Positions 23,275 to 34,730 of a stretch of 64,000 nt of DNA are shown piece by piece. This DNA comes from Cryptomeria japonica (Eukaryota; Streptophyta; Pinopsida; Cupressales; Cupressaceae), in the NCBI RefSeq assembly GCF_030272615.1, contig NC_081414.1, positions 238,489,233 through 238,553,232 of the forward strand, in the 5' to 3' direction. Position 1 is the first letter of the stretch; each line of letters opens with the position of its first letter. The notes below the pieces were generated by a model. The model saw only the letters and a program-made list of their open reading frames with translations, was not told the DNA's origin and searched no databases. The translations under genes were made by a program, and so were the position numbers.

Positions 23275-24116
23275 GAATTGATAAAAAATGATGATTAACC
23301 CTAACAAATAAATATACGAATTTAAAAGAAGGTTGAAATTACACTATAGTAGATGCAATAGAAAATAATCATAAAATAAAATTTGAAACTCAACCTATGA
23401 AAGATCAAATAAAGTATTAATGCAAATAGGTGAATGTGGTTTCTCAAGATTATGAGAGAGTGACTATAAGATCAAGATGAGTTGAGCATCAAATGGACAT
23501 TAGAGCAATATGATACAAGAATATGTCTAAATGGGATGAGAGGCATCTTTAAATAGAATTCTCAATGGACAACCAAAGGCTACGATTAAGATGTTTATTA
23601 GATGGTTATGATTAAATGCGGATTAGGGTTAGGCTTGAAAGATTTGGTCATGTGACAAGTGCCACATTATAAACAACATATAGGGCTTAGGATATGGTTA
23701 GGGAGCATTCTTATAGGAATGACCAAGATTAAGAGGTTTAAGTTAAAATGGATGGATAGGATATTAACTTAGTTTGACTTTTGGGAAGGTGTCCAAGTTC
23801 AATGAACTAGGGACAAGGCTTAGTTAAATATGTGAAGCGGACAAGGTGGGACACTTGTTAAATGACTACAAATTTCAATTATGAACCATGTAAACACAAT
23901 GAGGGGTGAAGATTAACTAGACCAAGATTAAGGTAAAATAAGAATTTGTTAAATTAAAAAAATACACATTTATTTAATTAATGGAATAGGATAAAGGTGA
24001 AATTAATTAAGCAAATAAATTTCATTTAGGATTTTGGGGTAGAAAAAGGGGTTAATTAAGGAAATAATGAATATATATGTAAATAATTGGTTTGTTGACA
24101 ATGTTAGGTATATACA
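23275..24116 (-). repeat. Second minus-strand Tat-type LTR
   Basis: The minus-strand start is TGTATATACC at 24116. It is closely similar to 200-969 over most of its length (shared TATAAGATCAAGATGAGTTG, CTTTAAATAGAATTCTCAAT and CATATAGGGCTTAGGATA). The TGACAAGTG-CACA dyad near 23652 is partly mutated. The low-coordinate boundary is uncertain. CTATTTAAAGAT (minus strand, near 23550) is a possible TATA element. Confidence 0.6.
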
Positions 24117-24133
24117 TTTTGCCCTTTTTAGAG
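24117..24133 (-). other. Polypurine tract of second minus-strand LTR
   Basis: The minus strand reads CTCTAAAAAGGGCAAAA directly before the LTR start, a diverged version of the tracts at 970-985 and 41342-41355. The following 100 bp also resemble 986-1080, so both LTRs keep a little of the same internal 3' end. Confidence 0.5.
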
Positions 24134-24289
24134 ATGATGTTGCAAAAAGAATTCATTTCAAAGAAGATTATTTTGTAAGTTGTATTTCTACATGGAAAAA
24201 ATAGACATTTTAAAATTTTCTAGATGTTTTCAATAAATGTCATTTATTTAGAGATATTTCTTATTATATTATTCACTTTGGTAGAACAA

Positions 24290-24700
24290 AAATGGCTTTT
24301 ATCCAAAAGATTAACAAACTTTAGGCTATGACTGAGGCTGACACTAGGGTAGAAAAATGGGTTATGGAGGAGAAGGGCAAATGGGTTTGCGGAGGTGCAA
24401 GAAATATGGATTGTAAGTTAGAGAATTGGGATAAAGTTGTGAGATGCAAAAAGACCTTAGTGAGAAGGTGTCTCAAAGAAATGAGAACAAGATTGTAATG
24501 GATATTAAGGAAGGCTAAGACATCCTTAAGTTTAAAATCAAGGAGATGTCCAAGAGAAGCCAGGAGATGGTTTTGATGAATTTGGCTTCCCTATAGGATA
24601 TTCAAGAGGAAATTGATTGTAGGAAGGCTAATAAAAAGAGACATGCTATGTCCCCCTCTACTTTGAACGAATCCCCCTGCTTCTATGGTTAAAGATAATC
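24290..24700 (+). pseudogene. Coiled-coil ORF fragment, plus-strand copy
   Basis: A charged helical frame with stops: TEADTRVEKWVMEEKGKW, then QKDLSEKVSQRNENKIVMD, KFKIKEMSKRSQEMVLMN and DIQEEIDCRKANKKR. It is related to 14837-15293, which is on the other strand. No domain was recognised. It is probably part of a transposon-encoded protein. Confidence 0.4.
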
Positions 24701-24719
24701 TGGATTCTTGTTTCAATAA

Positions 24720-25829
24720 AATAAAGAAAGAAATATTGTGATTTCTTCCATTTTGTCCTTTGAATCAAATAATTCCTCAAAATTAATTCTTTCAACTTGT
24801 GAATAACCTTTACATACAAGAACTGCCTAGTTTCTTACAACTTCTCCATCTTCATTTAGTTTGTTTCTGTCCATTTGATTGCTATCACATTCTTGTTTGC
24901 AAGACTTGCTCCCAATTACCAAGTCTATTTTTTCTCAATATAATTCAATTATTCTTCCATTTCTTGTATCCAACCATCATCCTTGTTGTCATCATTAGAT
25001 CTAGAATCAAATTTCCCAAAATCTACATTTTTTTATGTAACATTTACGTCCAATTTTTTTTAAGTAGTGTATAATTATAGGTCTACCATGCCATAGCTCA
25101 TAAGGAGTATTGCAACATTTCACTCTTAGTTGTCCTCTATTAAGAATATGGACGGTAGTATGGAATGCTTGTTTCTAATACATATGAGTTAGATTTTCCT
25201 CTCTTCACATTTTTCTTTCCCCGTGTCAAATAGTTGTATTATTATTTTTGTAGTACTCCATTTTTCTAAGGAGTTCTTTAAGAAAATAGATGTTTCTTTA
25301 TATACATTTTCTTAAATTTGAGTTCCTTCTATCACTAATATTCTAGATCTTGCCTTCCTAATTTCATAGCCCTTATGTCAAAAGTGAGATTGTTATCTTT
25401 CCTACACATTTGTATTATATGAAGAAGATTGTTATTGAGACCCTTAGCGTAGAGAATATCTTCTACATTGTTCTACCCATCAATAGTTATTACTCCCTAT
25501 CCAAAAATCATTGTCAATGAGTCACCTCAAATATAATTGCGCCTCCAATCCATTTCTCAAGATTGGTGAACTTACTTTTGTCATATGTCATGTGGTCAAA
25601 ATAGCTACTTTCAATCACCAAAGAGTTTGTCTCTTCTTTTTTATGGAAGCCAATCCACACAAGTATAGATTTTTCGATATTATTGTCAGTTTCTTGGGTA
25701 CAAGACACCTTAGTAGGATTTATAATATAAATAAAATTATAACTTTGTTTTAGGTCTTGAACCCATGGAAGCAAATACACACTAAATCATTTTTTTAGGG
25801 CTTCAACCCAAGTTCATTACTCTCTGATA
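24720..25829 (-). pseudogene. Ty1/copia protease-integrase remnant
   Basis: On the minus strand the frame 25780-25514 contains SLVIESSYFDHMTYDKSKFT. This matches the copia protease signature around DSG-HMT, with the catalytic Asp and Gly apparently replaced. It continues as VEDILYAKGLNNNLLHIIQM (gag-pre-integrase region, about 25460-25400) and, with frame changes, ends with LRVKCCNTPYELWHGRP, the integrase C-terminal motif, near 25110. Gag, most of the integrase, RT and RNase H are missing or unreadable. The large Tat is inserted about 50 bp 5' of the protease. Confidence 0.6.
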
Positions 25830-25834
25830 ATTAC
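25830..25834. repeat. Left TSD of large Tat (ATTAC)
   Basis: ATTAC directly before the 5' LTR is repeated at 42122-42126 directly after the 3' LTR. A 5 bp TSD is usual for Ty3/gypsy integration. Confidence 0.9.
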
Positions 25835-26106
25835 TGTAGACACCCAAAATTGTCATGTCTAATTAAATAAATATTTTATTGATTTAATTAGCTAAGCCTA
25901 ATTCTTCTATTAATTAAATAAATCTTTATTTATTTAATTAATTCATTTATCCTCTTCTAGCCTTATTTCTCATTTAAATAAATACATTTATTTATTTAAA
26001 TTATCCTTTTCCTAAATTAAATAAGTATTTATTTATTTAATTATCCCATTTCTTCTATTAATTAAATAAATCTTTATTTATTTAATTAATTCATTATCTT
26101 TTTCTA

Positions 26107-26122
26107 CACGTGACACATGTCA
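26107..26122 (+). promoter_or_regulatory. G-box overlapping TGACACATGTCA dyad
   Basis: CACGTG, the core bound by plant bZIP and bHLH factors, overlaps the dyad TGACACATGTCA. The dyad is kept in the 3' LTR (41632-41643), but the G-box reads CAGATG there. It lies about 140 bp upstream of the TATA-like element. Confidence 0.5.
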
Positions 26123-26251
26123 TTCATCTCTTAATTCCTACACTACCTACCCCTTTCATTATTTTATTATTTCTTCTACCTACCCTCTAATCCTAGCCGA
26201 CCTCCTTTTTACACCTCTCAATCTTATCCCTCCATTTCATATTGTGTCTTC

Positions 26252-26259
26252 TATTTAAG
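26252..26259 (+). promoter_or_regulatory. TATA-like box of large Tat LTR
   Basis: TATTTAAG within CTTCTATTTAAGGAG, identical in both LTRs. It is the best TATA candidate in the LTR and divides U3 from R. Confidence 0.45.
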
Positions 26260-26600
26260 GAGATGCTTCCTTCATTATCAAACCCTAATGACTAATCTTA
26301 AGGACTTGGCTACACTACGATCCCACTTGCAACCACATTCCGTTCTTTGTTGAGCTCTTGTGCACATAAAATCTGAGAGCAAATATATCAAGCAAGATCA
26401 ATGGAGATAGGAAGAATGGAGATTCAAAACCCTATTGGACATGTGATGGTATATACATTTTGATTTTGTTTTATTTACATTGTCTTAGGTAATCTTCATA
26501 TGTTATGGTGGATCTTTGTTGTTGTTAGGCTAGGGTTTGGTGGTTGGATTCATTTAGCCTTTCAATCTTGTTATTATTGTATCCATTTTCACCATATACA

Positions 26601-26622
26601 TTTTGGCACGCCCGGTGGGACT
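26601..26622 (+). other. Primer-binding site of large Tat
   Basis: TTTTGGCACGCCCGGTGGGA follows the LTR end directly. The TGG pairs with the CCA end of a tRNA. I could not assign the tRNA with confidence. The same position in the element at 57835 reads TTTTGGTGAACCCGACGTGA. Confidence 0.6.
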
Positions 26623-26710
26623 CTTGTCCCTTTGCATTTAACCTCCTTGTTGCAGATTTTGCATTTTTGAAATTGCAGATCGGACATTTTCAACAGCATT
26701 GTAGGTTTTT

Positions 26711-26950
26711 CCACGTCTGTGAACTTTCGTATCGCATCTTTGATTTTCTAGCGTGTCTGAGGAATCTGGAATTGCGTCTGTGTTTTGGACAAATTTTATT
26801 TTGCAGGTTTCATAAAGGAGCATCTGTGTTTCAGAAACGTGTCTATGTTATTTCTACCCGCATCTGTTTCAGAAAGGAGCGTCTGTGATTTTTAGGCGCG
26901 TCTGTGCATCACAGAACCGCATCTGTGTTGAGGGTAATAGCATCTGTGTA
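26711..26950 (+). repeat. CGTCTGTG-type degenerate repeats, leader cluster 1
   Basis: About nine occurrences of RYGTCTGTG or CATCTGTG spaced 15-40 bp. The spacers are unrelated, so the 8-9 bp core itself is what recurs. Confidence 0.75.
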
Positions 26951-28170
26951 TATACTGTTTCAAAATTTTGAAATTTTCATTGATTCAATTTTCGGATTTT
27001 GTACTTAGGGTTTCAGATCTGGTTTATTTTTGGACTAACACTTTCAGATCTAGCTAACTAAATTGGTGCAGCTTGTCTTGGAAGCAAAATGTTTTGTTGA
27101 AGGCCCCTCTTTCACAAAGTCTTTTGGGTTTTTAAAATGTACCTAACTTGTGTGTTTGCAGGAAGGGGTGATTATGTCAAACAACCCAAACTACTAACAA
27201 CTTTTGTTGCAGGTCCTTGGCTAGGGTTTTGAATTTTTGTTGTGTGCCTTGTTTTCATAGATTAGCAAACACTTCCATTGGTGCACGAAAATTGAATCAT
27301 TGTCTTTTGTGTCTTCAGCAATAGGCTCTTTTTGTTTAATCTTTAGAGGGCCTATCTTCCCGTGTGGTCATTAGGACTACTAGTGAGAAGAGAATGACCC
27401 AAGTGGTAGTGAGGAAAACCCACCTCTTCCGAACCACTATAATCAAATGTATTCATGGTGAAAACTATGAATAACGTGTGCTGATTAGTTCATACCGACA
27501 CTATGTCTCCCCATAAACCCGTTTGATCAAATTTATTTGATCATTTGTAGGGCGTAACCCCTACCGGCTAGGAGCCTTCTGTATTTACAGAGCTGAAAGT
27601 GCCGCATGTATGGCCACACGAGCGGATGCCCTTACTAGCACCTTTTTGTTTTAGAAGCCCAAATGCTTCTAGTTGTTGGGGCAGGAGGTCGGACCTCTGG
27701 TAGCGACCCACACACATACGGTTCTTAGTAGAGATACAAAGTTTGCCATGGGGAGTTTTCATGGGGACTGATGCTTGGCTGACCCGAGAAGTGAGTGCCG
27801 AGGGTGGAGCTAGTGAGGTCAAGCATCTAAGTATCTGCTCTGAATAGCGTAGCCTCGGAGGTAAAACCCTGTGTGGGATCAACAACTATTGTCTTGGCTA
27901 GCCATAAGAATTGTGCTTGACTTATGTTAAACATTCAAACAATCAAGACCAAATAGAAAAACATTGTGTCTTTTGTGCCTTCAAGTGTATACAAAACAAT
28001 TTTACATCAAACAACACACTTTTCTTAGAGTCATTTGGAGTCTAAACACTTGCAAACATTGAGTCCTCATCAACATTGTGTCCTCTTGTCATGAAAAACA
28101 ATCAAATAGTCAGATTTGGTCACAACAAATGACTTCACAGATTGGAAAAATTGCACAAAGTTTATAGAAA

Positions 28171-28325
28171 CATGTCTGTGTCTGTTTTAACCGTGTCTGG
28201 GTCATCTCAACGCATTTGCGAAGGGCATAATAGCGTCTGTGTGTCTAGTAGTGTCTGTGTCGAACAGAGACACGTATGTGTCTGGGAATCACGTCTATGA
28301 AGTATACAGAAGTGTCTGTGTCCAG
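28171..28325 (+). repeat. CGTCTGTG-type degenerate repeats, leader cluster 2
   Basis: About eight occurrences of GTGTCTGTGT or variants, in the same orientation as cluster 1. The inverse cluster lies at 40568-40832. Confidence 0.7.
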
Positions 28326-28812
28326 AATTAAAAAATTTCACAGTCCAGCAAACAAAAGAAATCAGTTTCAGAATTCTTGAGCTTCCTAGGTTGTTTCTTC
28401 AGGTTTCATCTAGCATTCAACCTATCTTTGGGTCTCACATAGTCCATCATTACTTCACATCTCATTTTACATTCATACTTGTCTAAACTTGAGTCAAAAG
28501 GTCACTTGCTTGTCCTCATCATACTTTGTCAACACACTACATACAACAACACTTTTCTAAGTGGTCCCTCATCAAGGTTTCTTACCTTTGGGTCTCATTT
28601 GGTCTTACTTAGAGTCAAGGTCAGCTTACCTCACCAAGAGAAACTATCCTCTCTTTGGAAGTCACACCTACTCTACTACATACATACTTGGTCTTACACT
28701 TTGGGCATTGCAAGTACACCTCAGATTCATTTACACTCCATCTAACTCTTGGTCTTCCATACTTTTTTTCCATTTTCATCTAGTCTTATGCATCTTGGTC
28801 AATACCTAGTTC

Positions 28813-30435
28813 ATGGTTGAAACCCGTCTTCAAAAATCTAGGAGAGAAACTAAAGAGGCTCAAGAGTCTGCAAACATGAGTTCTTATGAGTATGACAATG
28901 ATTTATTTTTCAATCCTAAGCACACTACATTGCTTGACATGGATGTTTATAGAAACATTCCAAATGTGGAAAATGCAGACACTACAAACAACAATGCTAC
29001 ACACAATGACAATGTGGACAACTTTTCAATACATTCAGTAGATGTAGAAGAATCCATTATGAATCCCCATTTCAATCGATTGGTTGAAGAAATAATGAGG
29101 AGGGATAGACAATACTTCTTACACATGATGGCACAAAGTGGAGCCAAGATACCACATGATTTTGACATGTCTCAAATAATGGAAAACCAACCTTTGCAAC
29201 AAACTCACTCCAACATGGATCAAAGGAGACCTAATAGTGGAGGAAATAGAGGACCACATATGGTACCTGAATCACCATCAGCTTTGCTTCAAAAACTAGA
29301 AGTCCCACATACACATGCTCAAACATATGATACTTACCTTCGAAGACCATTATGGAAATCTTATGCAAATAGATATGCTCAAGCTATGGATCAACCAAAA
29401 CAATTGGACATTCAAAGGCATGCTCAAAATTTGGACACAAGAAAACCCCGTGTCAAATTTGGGGGCAACACAATAGAACATGAAATGCCTGTAGAATATG
29501 GTATACATGCACAAAATAGATATGGGGTTCCTCAACATGAATCTATACCAAGTGCTCCATATATGCCGCATCAATATAGACCTCCTCCATATGAACATGT
29601 GTATGATCAATATCATCCATATATGCAATATGCTCCTCCTCCAATTGGTGCCTCAAACATGGGATACGGTTCAAGAAGTTGATCTCCACCTAAGAGCAAT
29701 TTGGAGCAACAAATCAGGGATTTACAAAAGAAAATGGAGGACATAAATACACCAAAGCCAACATACACAATGAGAGACATATGTCCTTATCCATTTGAAA
29801 AGAGCATTCCAATGCCTCCATTTCCTACACACTTTGTGATGCCTAAATTTGATAAGTATAGAGGAAAAGGGGACCCCAGGGCACACATAAGACAATTTTT
29901 CACAGCTTGCATTGAGGTAGTGGCAGAAGAGACATATTTGATGAGATTATTCCCACAAAGCTTAGGCAATCAAGCTATGGAATGGTTCTCCCAACTACCA
30001 CCTGGTATTAAGTCATGGGGCGACTTAGTAGAGGCATTTATTCAACATTTCTCCTACAATATAGAGACAGACATATCAATCACTACTTTGTGCAACACTA
30101 AGCAAAAAGAGGGAGAATCTTTTGCATCATTCTTGCAAAGATGGAGAAATATAGCTAGCAGATGCTCTTGTGAAATTCCACAAAAACAAACGGTAGAAAT
30201 GTTTACCCAGAATGTTAACAAGGACATTGGCTGTGATCTAAGGAAAGCTTGTTTGTCCACCTTCAAGGATGTCATTGAAAAGGGCTTAGCAACAGAAAAG
30301 GTTCTAATTGAACAGGGAGTCATTAAGATATTCAAGGAAAACAAAGATGACTTTAAAGGAAAAGACAAGCCAAGATTTTGGAATAAAAACAAGAACACAG
30401 TCAATGATGGTGTTGTTGATGCCAATACAGTGTGA
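28813..30435 (+). pseudogene. gag: gag of large Tat
   Basis: Frame 28813-29682 (MVETRLQKSRRE) and frame 29701-30435 are the same reading frame, separated by a single TGA at 29680-29682 after GYGSRS. Together they are about 540 codons. The retrotransposon gag core lies at about 29830-30240: PKFDKYRGKGDPRAHIRQFF, NQAMEWFSQLPPGIKSWGDL, FIQHFSYNI, KQKEGESFASFLQRWRN. Gag forms the virus-like particle that packages the RNA. The zinc finger follows in another frame, so a frameshift lies between 30435 and 30640. The N-terminal 290 residues are polar with His/Met/Tyr-rich repeats and have no known domain. Confidence 0.8.
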
Positions 30436-30599
30436 CCCAAATTCATCTTTTCGGGATCGAGTTCTACAAACAATCAAGTAAATACTCAAACAACTTCTAG
30501 ACCACGAAGGAAGTACACCCCATTGGGAGAACCACTTGAATAAGTCTTCAAAAAGCTTGTGGCAAACAAAGTGATCACAGTTCTAGATTTTCCTCCATA

Positions 30600-31772
30600 T
30601 GAACCAAAGTCAAACCAAATTGGTGGAATGATGATGAATATTGTGAATTTCATAAAAGCAAGGGTCATAAGACAGGAAATTGTCATCGACTGAAGAACAT
30701 TGTGCAAGATCTCATTGATAGAGGTGACATTGAGATTGAGGGACACTCATCTAATCAAGAACATGAGATGTTTAAGGAACCATTCCCAAAGCATGACAAG
30801 GGAAAAGCCAAAGTCACAGATGATCAGGCCAACTATACTAGAGCACCTTACAACTATGATTCAACTATCAATCATATCTCGATGGACAATCATATCTCTA
30901 CTATTACCATCAAGAACAAAAACCTCGAGAATCCTCCTCAGAGACCCAAGATTGTCCTAAGAGGTGTTGGATCTTCTTTCGAACATACCTCTGAATGTCA
31001 TGTTACAACTCGTCGAGGTAAAATTATGTTTCCAGGTGCCTCCACTAAAAATACCACTTCTTCATCAACCAAACCTGAGTATGACCTTGTAGAACAGTTA
31101 GGGAAGACACCCATGCTCATCTCCATCCTTGAGCTCTTACGCATATCCCCCGCTCATAAAGCTATTCTTGACAAAATCTTGAGAGACACTATCGTTCCTA
31201 CTGATCTGAATGTGGACCAGTTTCAAGCCATGGTGGGATACCTTTCCATTCCACACTCCCTTACATTCGTAGAAGCTAATGACGCCTCCATAAGTCAGCC
31301 ACATAATGCACCATTACATATTGAAGCCTTCATACACAAACATCGAATAAAGCGAGTCCTGATAGATGGAGGAGCTGGTCTAAACATTTGTACATTGAGC
31401 ACCATTAAACAATTGGGATATTCTGATAAAGCTATGAATTCAACAAATCAAATCACCATCAAGGCATATGACGATGAAGAGCGCTCATCCAAGGGCACAG
31501 TCACCTTACCTCTAAGAATTGGGCCAGTCATAAAGGATGTGGTTTGTCAGGTCCTAGATCTAGATCTCACTTATAATATATTGCTAGGACGTCCTTGGAT
31601 TCATGAAATGAGGACAGTCCCATCGACATATCATCAATGCATTAAGTTTCCTCATAATGGAGTCAAGGTAACAGTTAACGGTGATCCTAATCCATTCATA
31701 TATTGCAATAACCTGAGATCACGTACTAAGACCATCATTCCCAGTAATCATGAGGTTGTTCCTTCTTCGTGA
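30600..31772 (+). pseudogene. Gag zinc finger and protease of large Tat
   Basis: A CX2HX4GHX4C finger at 30642-30683 (CEFHKSKGHKTGNC) is followed by VQDLIDRGDIEI. The gag-only element at 62000 has the same arrangement. The protease, at about 31310-31640, shows HIEAFIHKHRIKRVLIDGGA with GLNICT, then LPLRIGPVIKDVVCQVLDL and YNILLGRPWIHEM. LIDGGA is the retropepsin active site in its Tat form, so the catalytic Asp is present. The frame ends at a TGA at 31770-31772, produced in the tandem duplication that follows. Confidence 0.75.
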
Positions 31773-31932
31773 GGCTGTTCCCATCGACATATCATCAATG
31801 CATTAAGTTTCCTCATAATGGAGTCGAGGTAATAGTTAACGGTGATCCTAATCCATTCATATATTGCAATAACCTGAGATCACATACTGAGACCATCATT
31901 CCTAGTAATCGTGAGGATGTTCCTTCTTCGGC
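31620..31932 (+). repeat. 161 bp tandem duplication in protease-RT linker
   Basis: CCATCGACATATCATCAATG starts at 31620 and again at 31781. The second unit continues to about 31932 (GTTCCTTCTTCG). The period of 161 is not a multiple of three, so the duplication shifts the frame and creates the stop ending the protease ORF. Unit differences are few, so it is recent. Confidence 0.9.
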
Positions 31933-32035
31933 ATACATTGACCTTGAGTCGTTGAAACCGTCAACATCAAAACAAGGTGAACTTAAAGGCAAATTTTAGG
32001 ACAAAGGCATGGGAGAATACACTTGAAATCAGACC

Positions 32036-34102
32036 ATGTATTTACGACAAGTCATGAGCTCTCCAAAAGAATATGGAAGGCCACATCCTAACAAGCAAAT
32101 ATCCATCATGGTATTCAAATGGGATCCTACTACCTTTCAAAGATGGGGCGAACTAGAAGAGGAAGGTTTATACAAAATGCTCTACAAAGACATTGAAGAT
32201 GACACACAAGATCAGATCAATATACCCTGTGAGAAATATGGCAAAGGCTTCAAGATTCTACAAAAATTCGAGTATGATGGAAAAAGACCTCTTGGGTTAC
32301 GCAAAGAAGGCGTTATGGAGCCCTTACAACCTGAATTGACTGTAAAAAGGGAACGCTCGAAGGGATTTGATTTTCTGACTTCCAAGATCCACACTAAAAG
32401 GACAGAAAAGGCATCACCAATCAAAGTTGCCAAAGTTCAACAAGAGGATCGCTATTCCACAGATTCCAATGAATGGGAATGGGGTTTAGACAAATCCTCC
32501 AGTGATTATGAGCTCACCGAGACATTCAGAGAGCCAGATGAACCCACAGGAGAAGAAGAATTTTATAAAAAGTTCAGAGTTGGTCAAGAAACAACCCATG
32601 AGGATTCCGCACAGTCTTCGTCTCAAGGTTCTAGGTCGAAATCACATAGGATGAGAACACCTATCCCAGAATGTGCTACTTGTGACAACAATTTGGATTC
32701 GCTTACGATCAAAATTGATGAGGAGAGTGCCATCGATGACCTCGACGATTGCCTTGATATACCCGAATATAACCACATCTTCACTCTTAGCCCCGCAAAC
32801 TCCAAAAACATTACAGGCCTTCCCCTTGTTCACCACCAACTCATTGAATGGGATTATGAAGGACCAGCACAATTTGACACATTTCAAAATGATGAAGCTA
32901 TTTTTGACTATCTTAGCCTAAGAGATGATCTTCCCCCTGGGGACCACAAAGCAAGATACACTATAGAACTCAACAACATGGCATATTTTGGTGAGGGTGT
33001 TGGACCTTCCAGTCACAAAAATGTGAAAATAAGAACAAGTCAAGGGTCTTATGGCGAAAACCACACTGTGGCACTATCTGATCCCAAAAAAGTAAAAAGA
33101 AAGGACGTATCTGAGGACGAAAACCTCTTTGAGGCACCCGAAGATGGAAGGCTCGACATTCTCCTAGCCTCCTATGAGGAAAAGTCATCCATGTTGGTAG
33201 AGGATACTATCAAAACAAACATTGGTATAGAAGAGCTTCCACACAATATACTCCTGGCTCAATCATTGACAGAGTCCGAAAGGTCAAAATTCATAAGTTT
33301 CTTCAAGGAACGACAAATCAACTTTGCATGGTCATACGCTGATATGGCTGGACTAGATCCAGATTTGGTAATGCATCATTTGACAGTCAAACCGACAGCA
33401 AAGCCAGTGAAACAGAAATTAAGAAAAATGCATCCACAAGTGGCATTACTAGTCAAAGCAGAGCTGGAGAAGTTATTGGATGTCGAATTCATATGCCCAA
33501 TTGATTATCCTGAATGGGTCTCCAATTTGGTACCTGTCAGTATACCGGATCGCAGCATCAGAATATGTATAGATTTCAGAGACATCAACAAAGCTTGTCC
33601 AAAAGATGACTTCCCATTACCAAATATTGACTTAATCGTTGATCTCATAGCAGGTCATGAAATGTTATCATTAATGGATGGATTTTCTGGTTATAATCAA
33701 ATAAGGATTTCACCTAAGGATCAACACAAAACATCATTCACTTGTTCGTGGGGAACTTTCTGTTGGAATGTCATGCCCTTTGGGCTAAAAAATGCAGGTG
33801 CTACATATCAAAGAGCAATGACCACTATCTTTCATGATCTCATGCACATAACTGTGGAAGATTATGTTGATGATCTCTTGGGTAAATCAATAGACAGAGA
33901 TACACATTTGGACATACTTTCAGTCATCTTTGATCGGTTGGAAAAATACAAAGTAAGATTAAACGCCAAGAAATGTGTCTTTGGAGTAACCTCCGGGAAG
34001 CTCCTAGGATTCATTGTGTCCAAAAGAGGAATCGAAGCCGATCCAACAAAAATCAACGCTATCTTGGACATGCCACCACCCAGAAATATCAGTCAACTTT
34101 GA
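32036..34102 (+). pseudogene. pol: G-patch-like linker and reverse transcriptase of large Tat
   Basis: The longest pol frame, 688 codons. Residues about 60-105 contain EKYGKGFKILQKFEYDGKRP, then LGLRKEGVMEPL, a G-patch-like glycine pattern. An acidic linker follows. RT spans about residues 440-670: LDVEFICPIDYPEWVSNLVP, ICIDFRDINKACPKDDFPLP, LMDGFSGYNQIRISP (motif A Asp), MPFGLKNAGATYQRAM, and the catalytic YVDD at 33863-33874. Then KKCVFGVTSGKLLGF. All catalytic Asp residues are present, so RT itself could fold. The frame ends at TGA 34100-34102, but the same frame continues beyond with homology to 36436. Confidence 0.85.
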
Positions 34103-34730
34103 TCCTTACAAGGGAGACTCCAGTCTATACGAAGATTCATAGCATAACTTGCAGATAAGTGTAATCCTTTCCAGCACCTACTACATAAAAATATCAAGTT
34201 CAAATGGGATGATAACTGTCAACAAGCTTTTCAGACGCTCAAAGATTATCTCTTGAATCCGCGAGTTTTGATGCCACCAGTTCCAGATCAGCCTTTGCTA
34301 CTATACATATCAGCTACTCCAACAGCACTGGGGGCACTCCTAGCACAACAAATTGCTGATGGCAAGGAAAAAGCAGTATACTATATCAGTCGCACATTGG
34401 TGGGATATGAGCTAAACTACACACCAATTGAGCATGCATGTCTCGCCGTGGTCTTTGCTTCATAGAAATTACGACATTACATGCTCACTCATAAGACTAA
34501 GTTAGTTGCAAGGATCGATCCATTAAAATACCTTCTCAATAAAGAAACACTTACTGGGCGACTAGCCAAATGGGTAATGATCCTTAGTGAATTCGACATC
34601 GAATATGTGGACAGAAAAGCAATAAAAGGACAAGCCATTGCAGATCAATTAGTAGATGCCCCCATGATTGATGATGTTCCTCTAAATTCAGAATTTCCAG
34701 ATGAATCCATTTTAACAATATCACACGCAA
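34103..34730 (+). pseudogene. pol: Gypsy-type RNase H of large Tat
   Basis: Same frame as RT after the stop. LYISATPTALGALLAQQ, EKAVYYISRTLVGYELNYTP, IEHACLAVVFA, DPLKYLLNKETLTGRLAKWV, FDIEYVDRKAIKGQAIADQL. The first catalytic Asp expected in the LYIS region is absent (Ala-Thr-Pro there), a degeneracy known for Tat elements, which rely on a second RNase H. In-frame stops are TGA 34100, TAA 34145 and TAG 34463. Confidence 0.75.

Larger units (their letters stand above)
25835..26600 (+). repeat. 5' LTR of large Tat
   Basis: It starts TGTAGACACC and ends CCATATACA. It is the same length as the 3' LTR, with 8 substitutions. The first 270 bp are arrays of AATTAAATAAAT palindromic blocks. A G-box (26107-26112), a TGACA-TGTCA dyad (26111-26122) and a TATA-like TATTTAAG (26252-26259) mark the U3 promoter. 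Confidence 0.93.
26623..28812 (+). other. Long leader of large Tat
   Basis: About 2.2 kb of untranslated leader without a long ORF. It contains two clusters of CGTCTGTG-like repeats and a GC-rich block (27550-27890) holding the palindrome GAGGTCGGACCTC (27685-27697). The block may be the packaging or dimerisation region, by position only. Confidence 0.5.

Noticed and set aside
25820-25834. CTCTCTGATAATTAC as a copia primer-binding site complement
   Set aside because: It resembles the complement of TGGTATCAGAG, but with several changes, and the adjoining LTR end could not be located.
25860-26100. Possible CRISPR-like array of AATTAAATAAAT units
   Set aside because: The units are short AT-rich palindromic blocks inside an LTR, of irregular spacing, in a plant genome; both LTR copies have them.
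27568-27885. Minus-strand ORF of 105 codons in the Tat leader
   Set aside because: It is open because the block is GC-rich; no known motif, and it lies in a region expected to be untranslated RNA.
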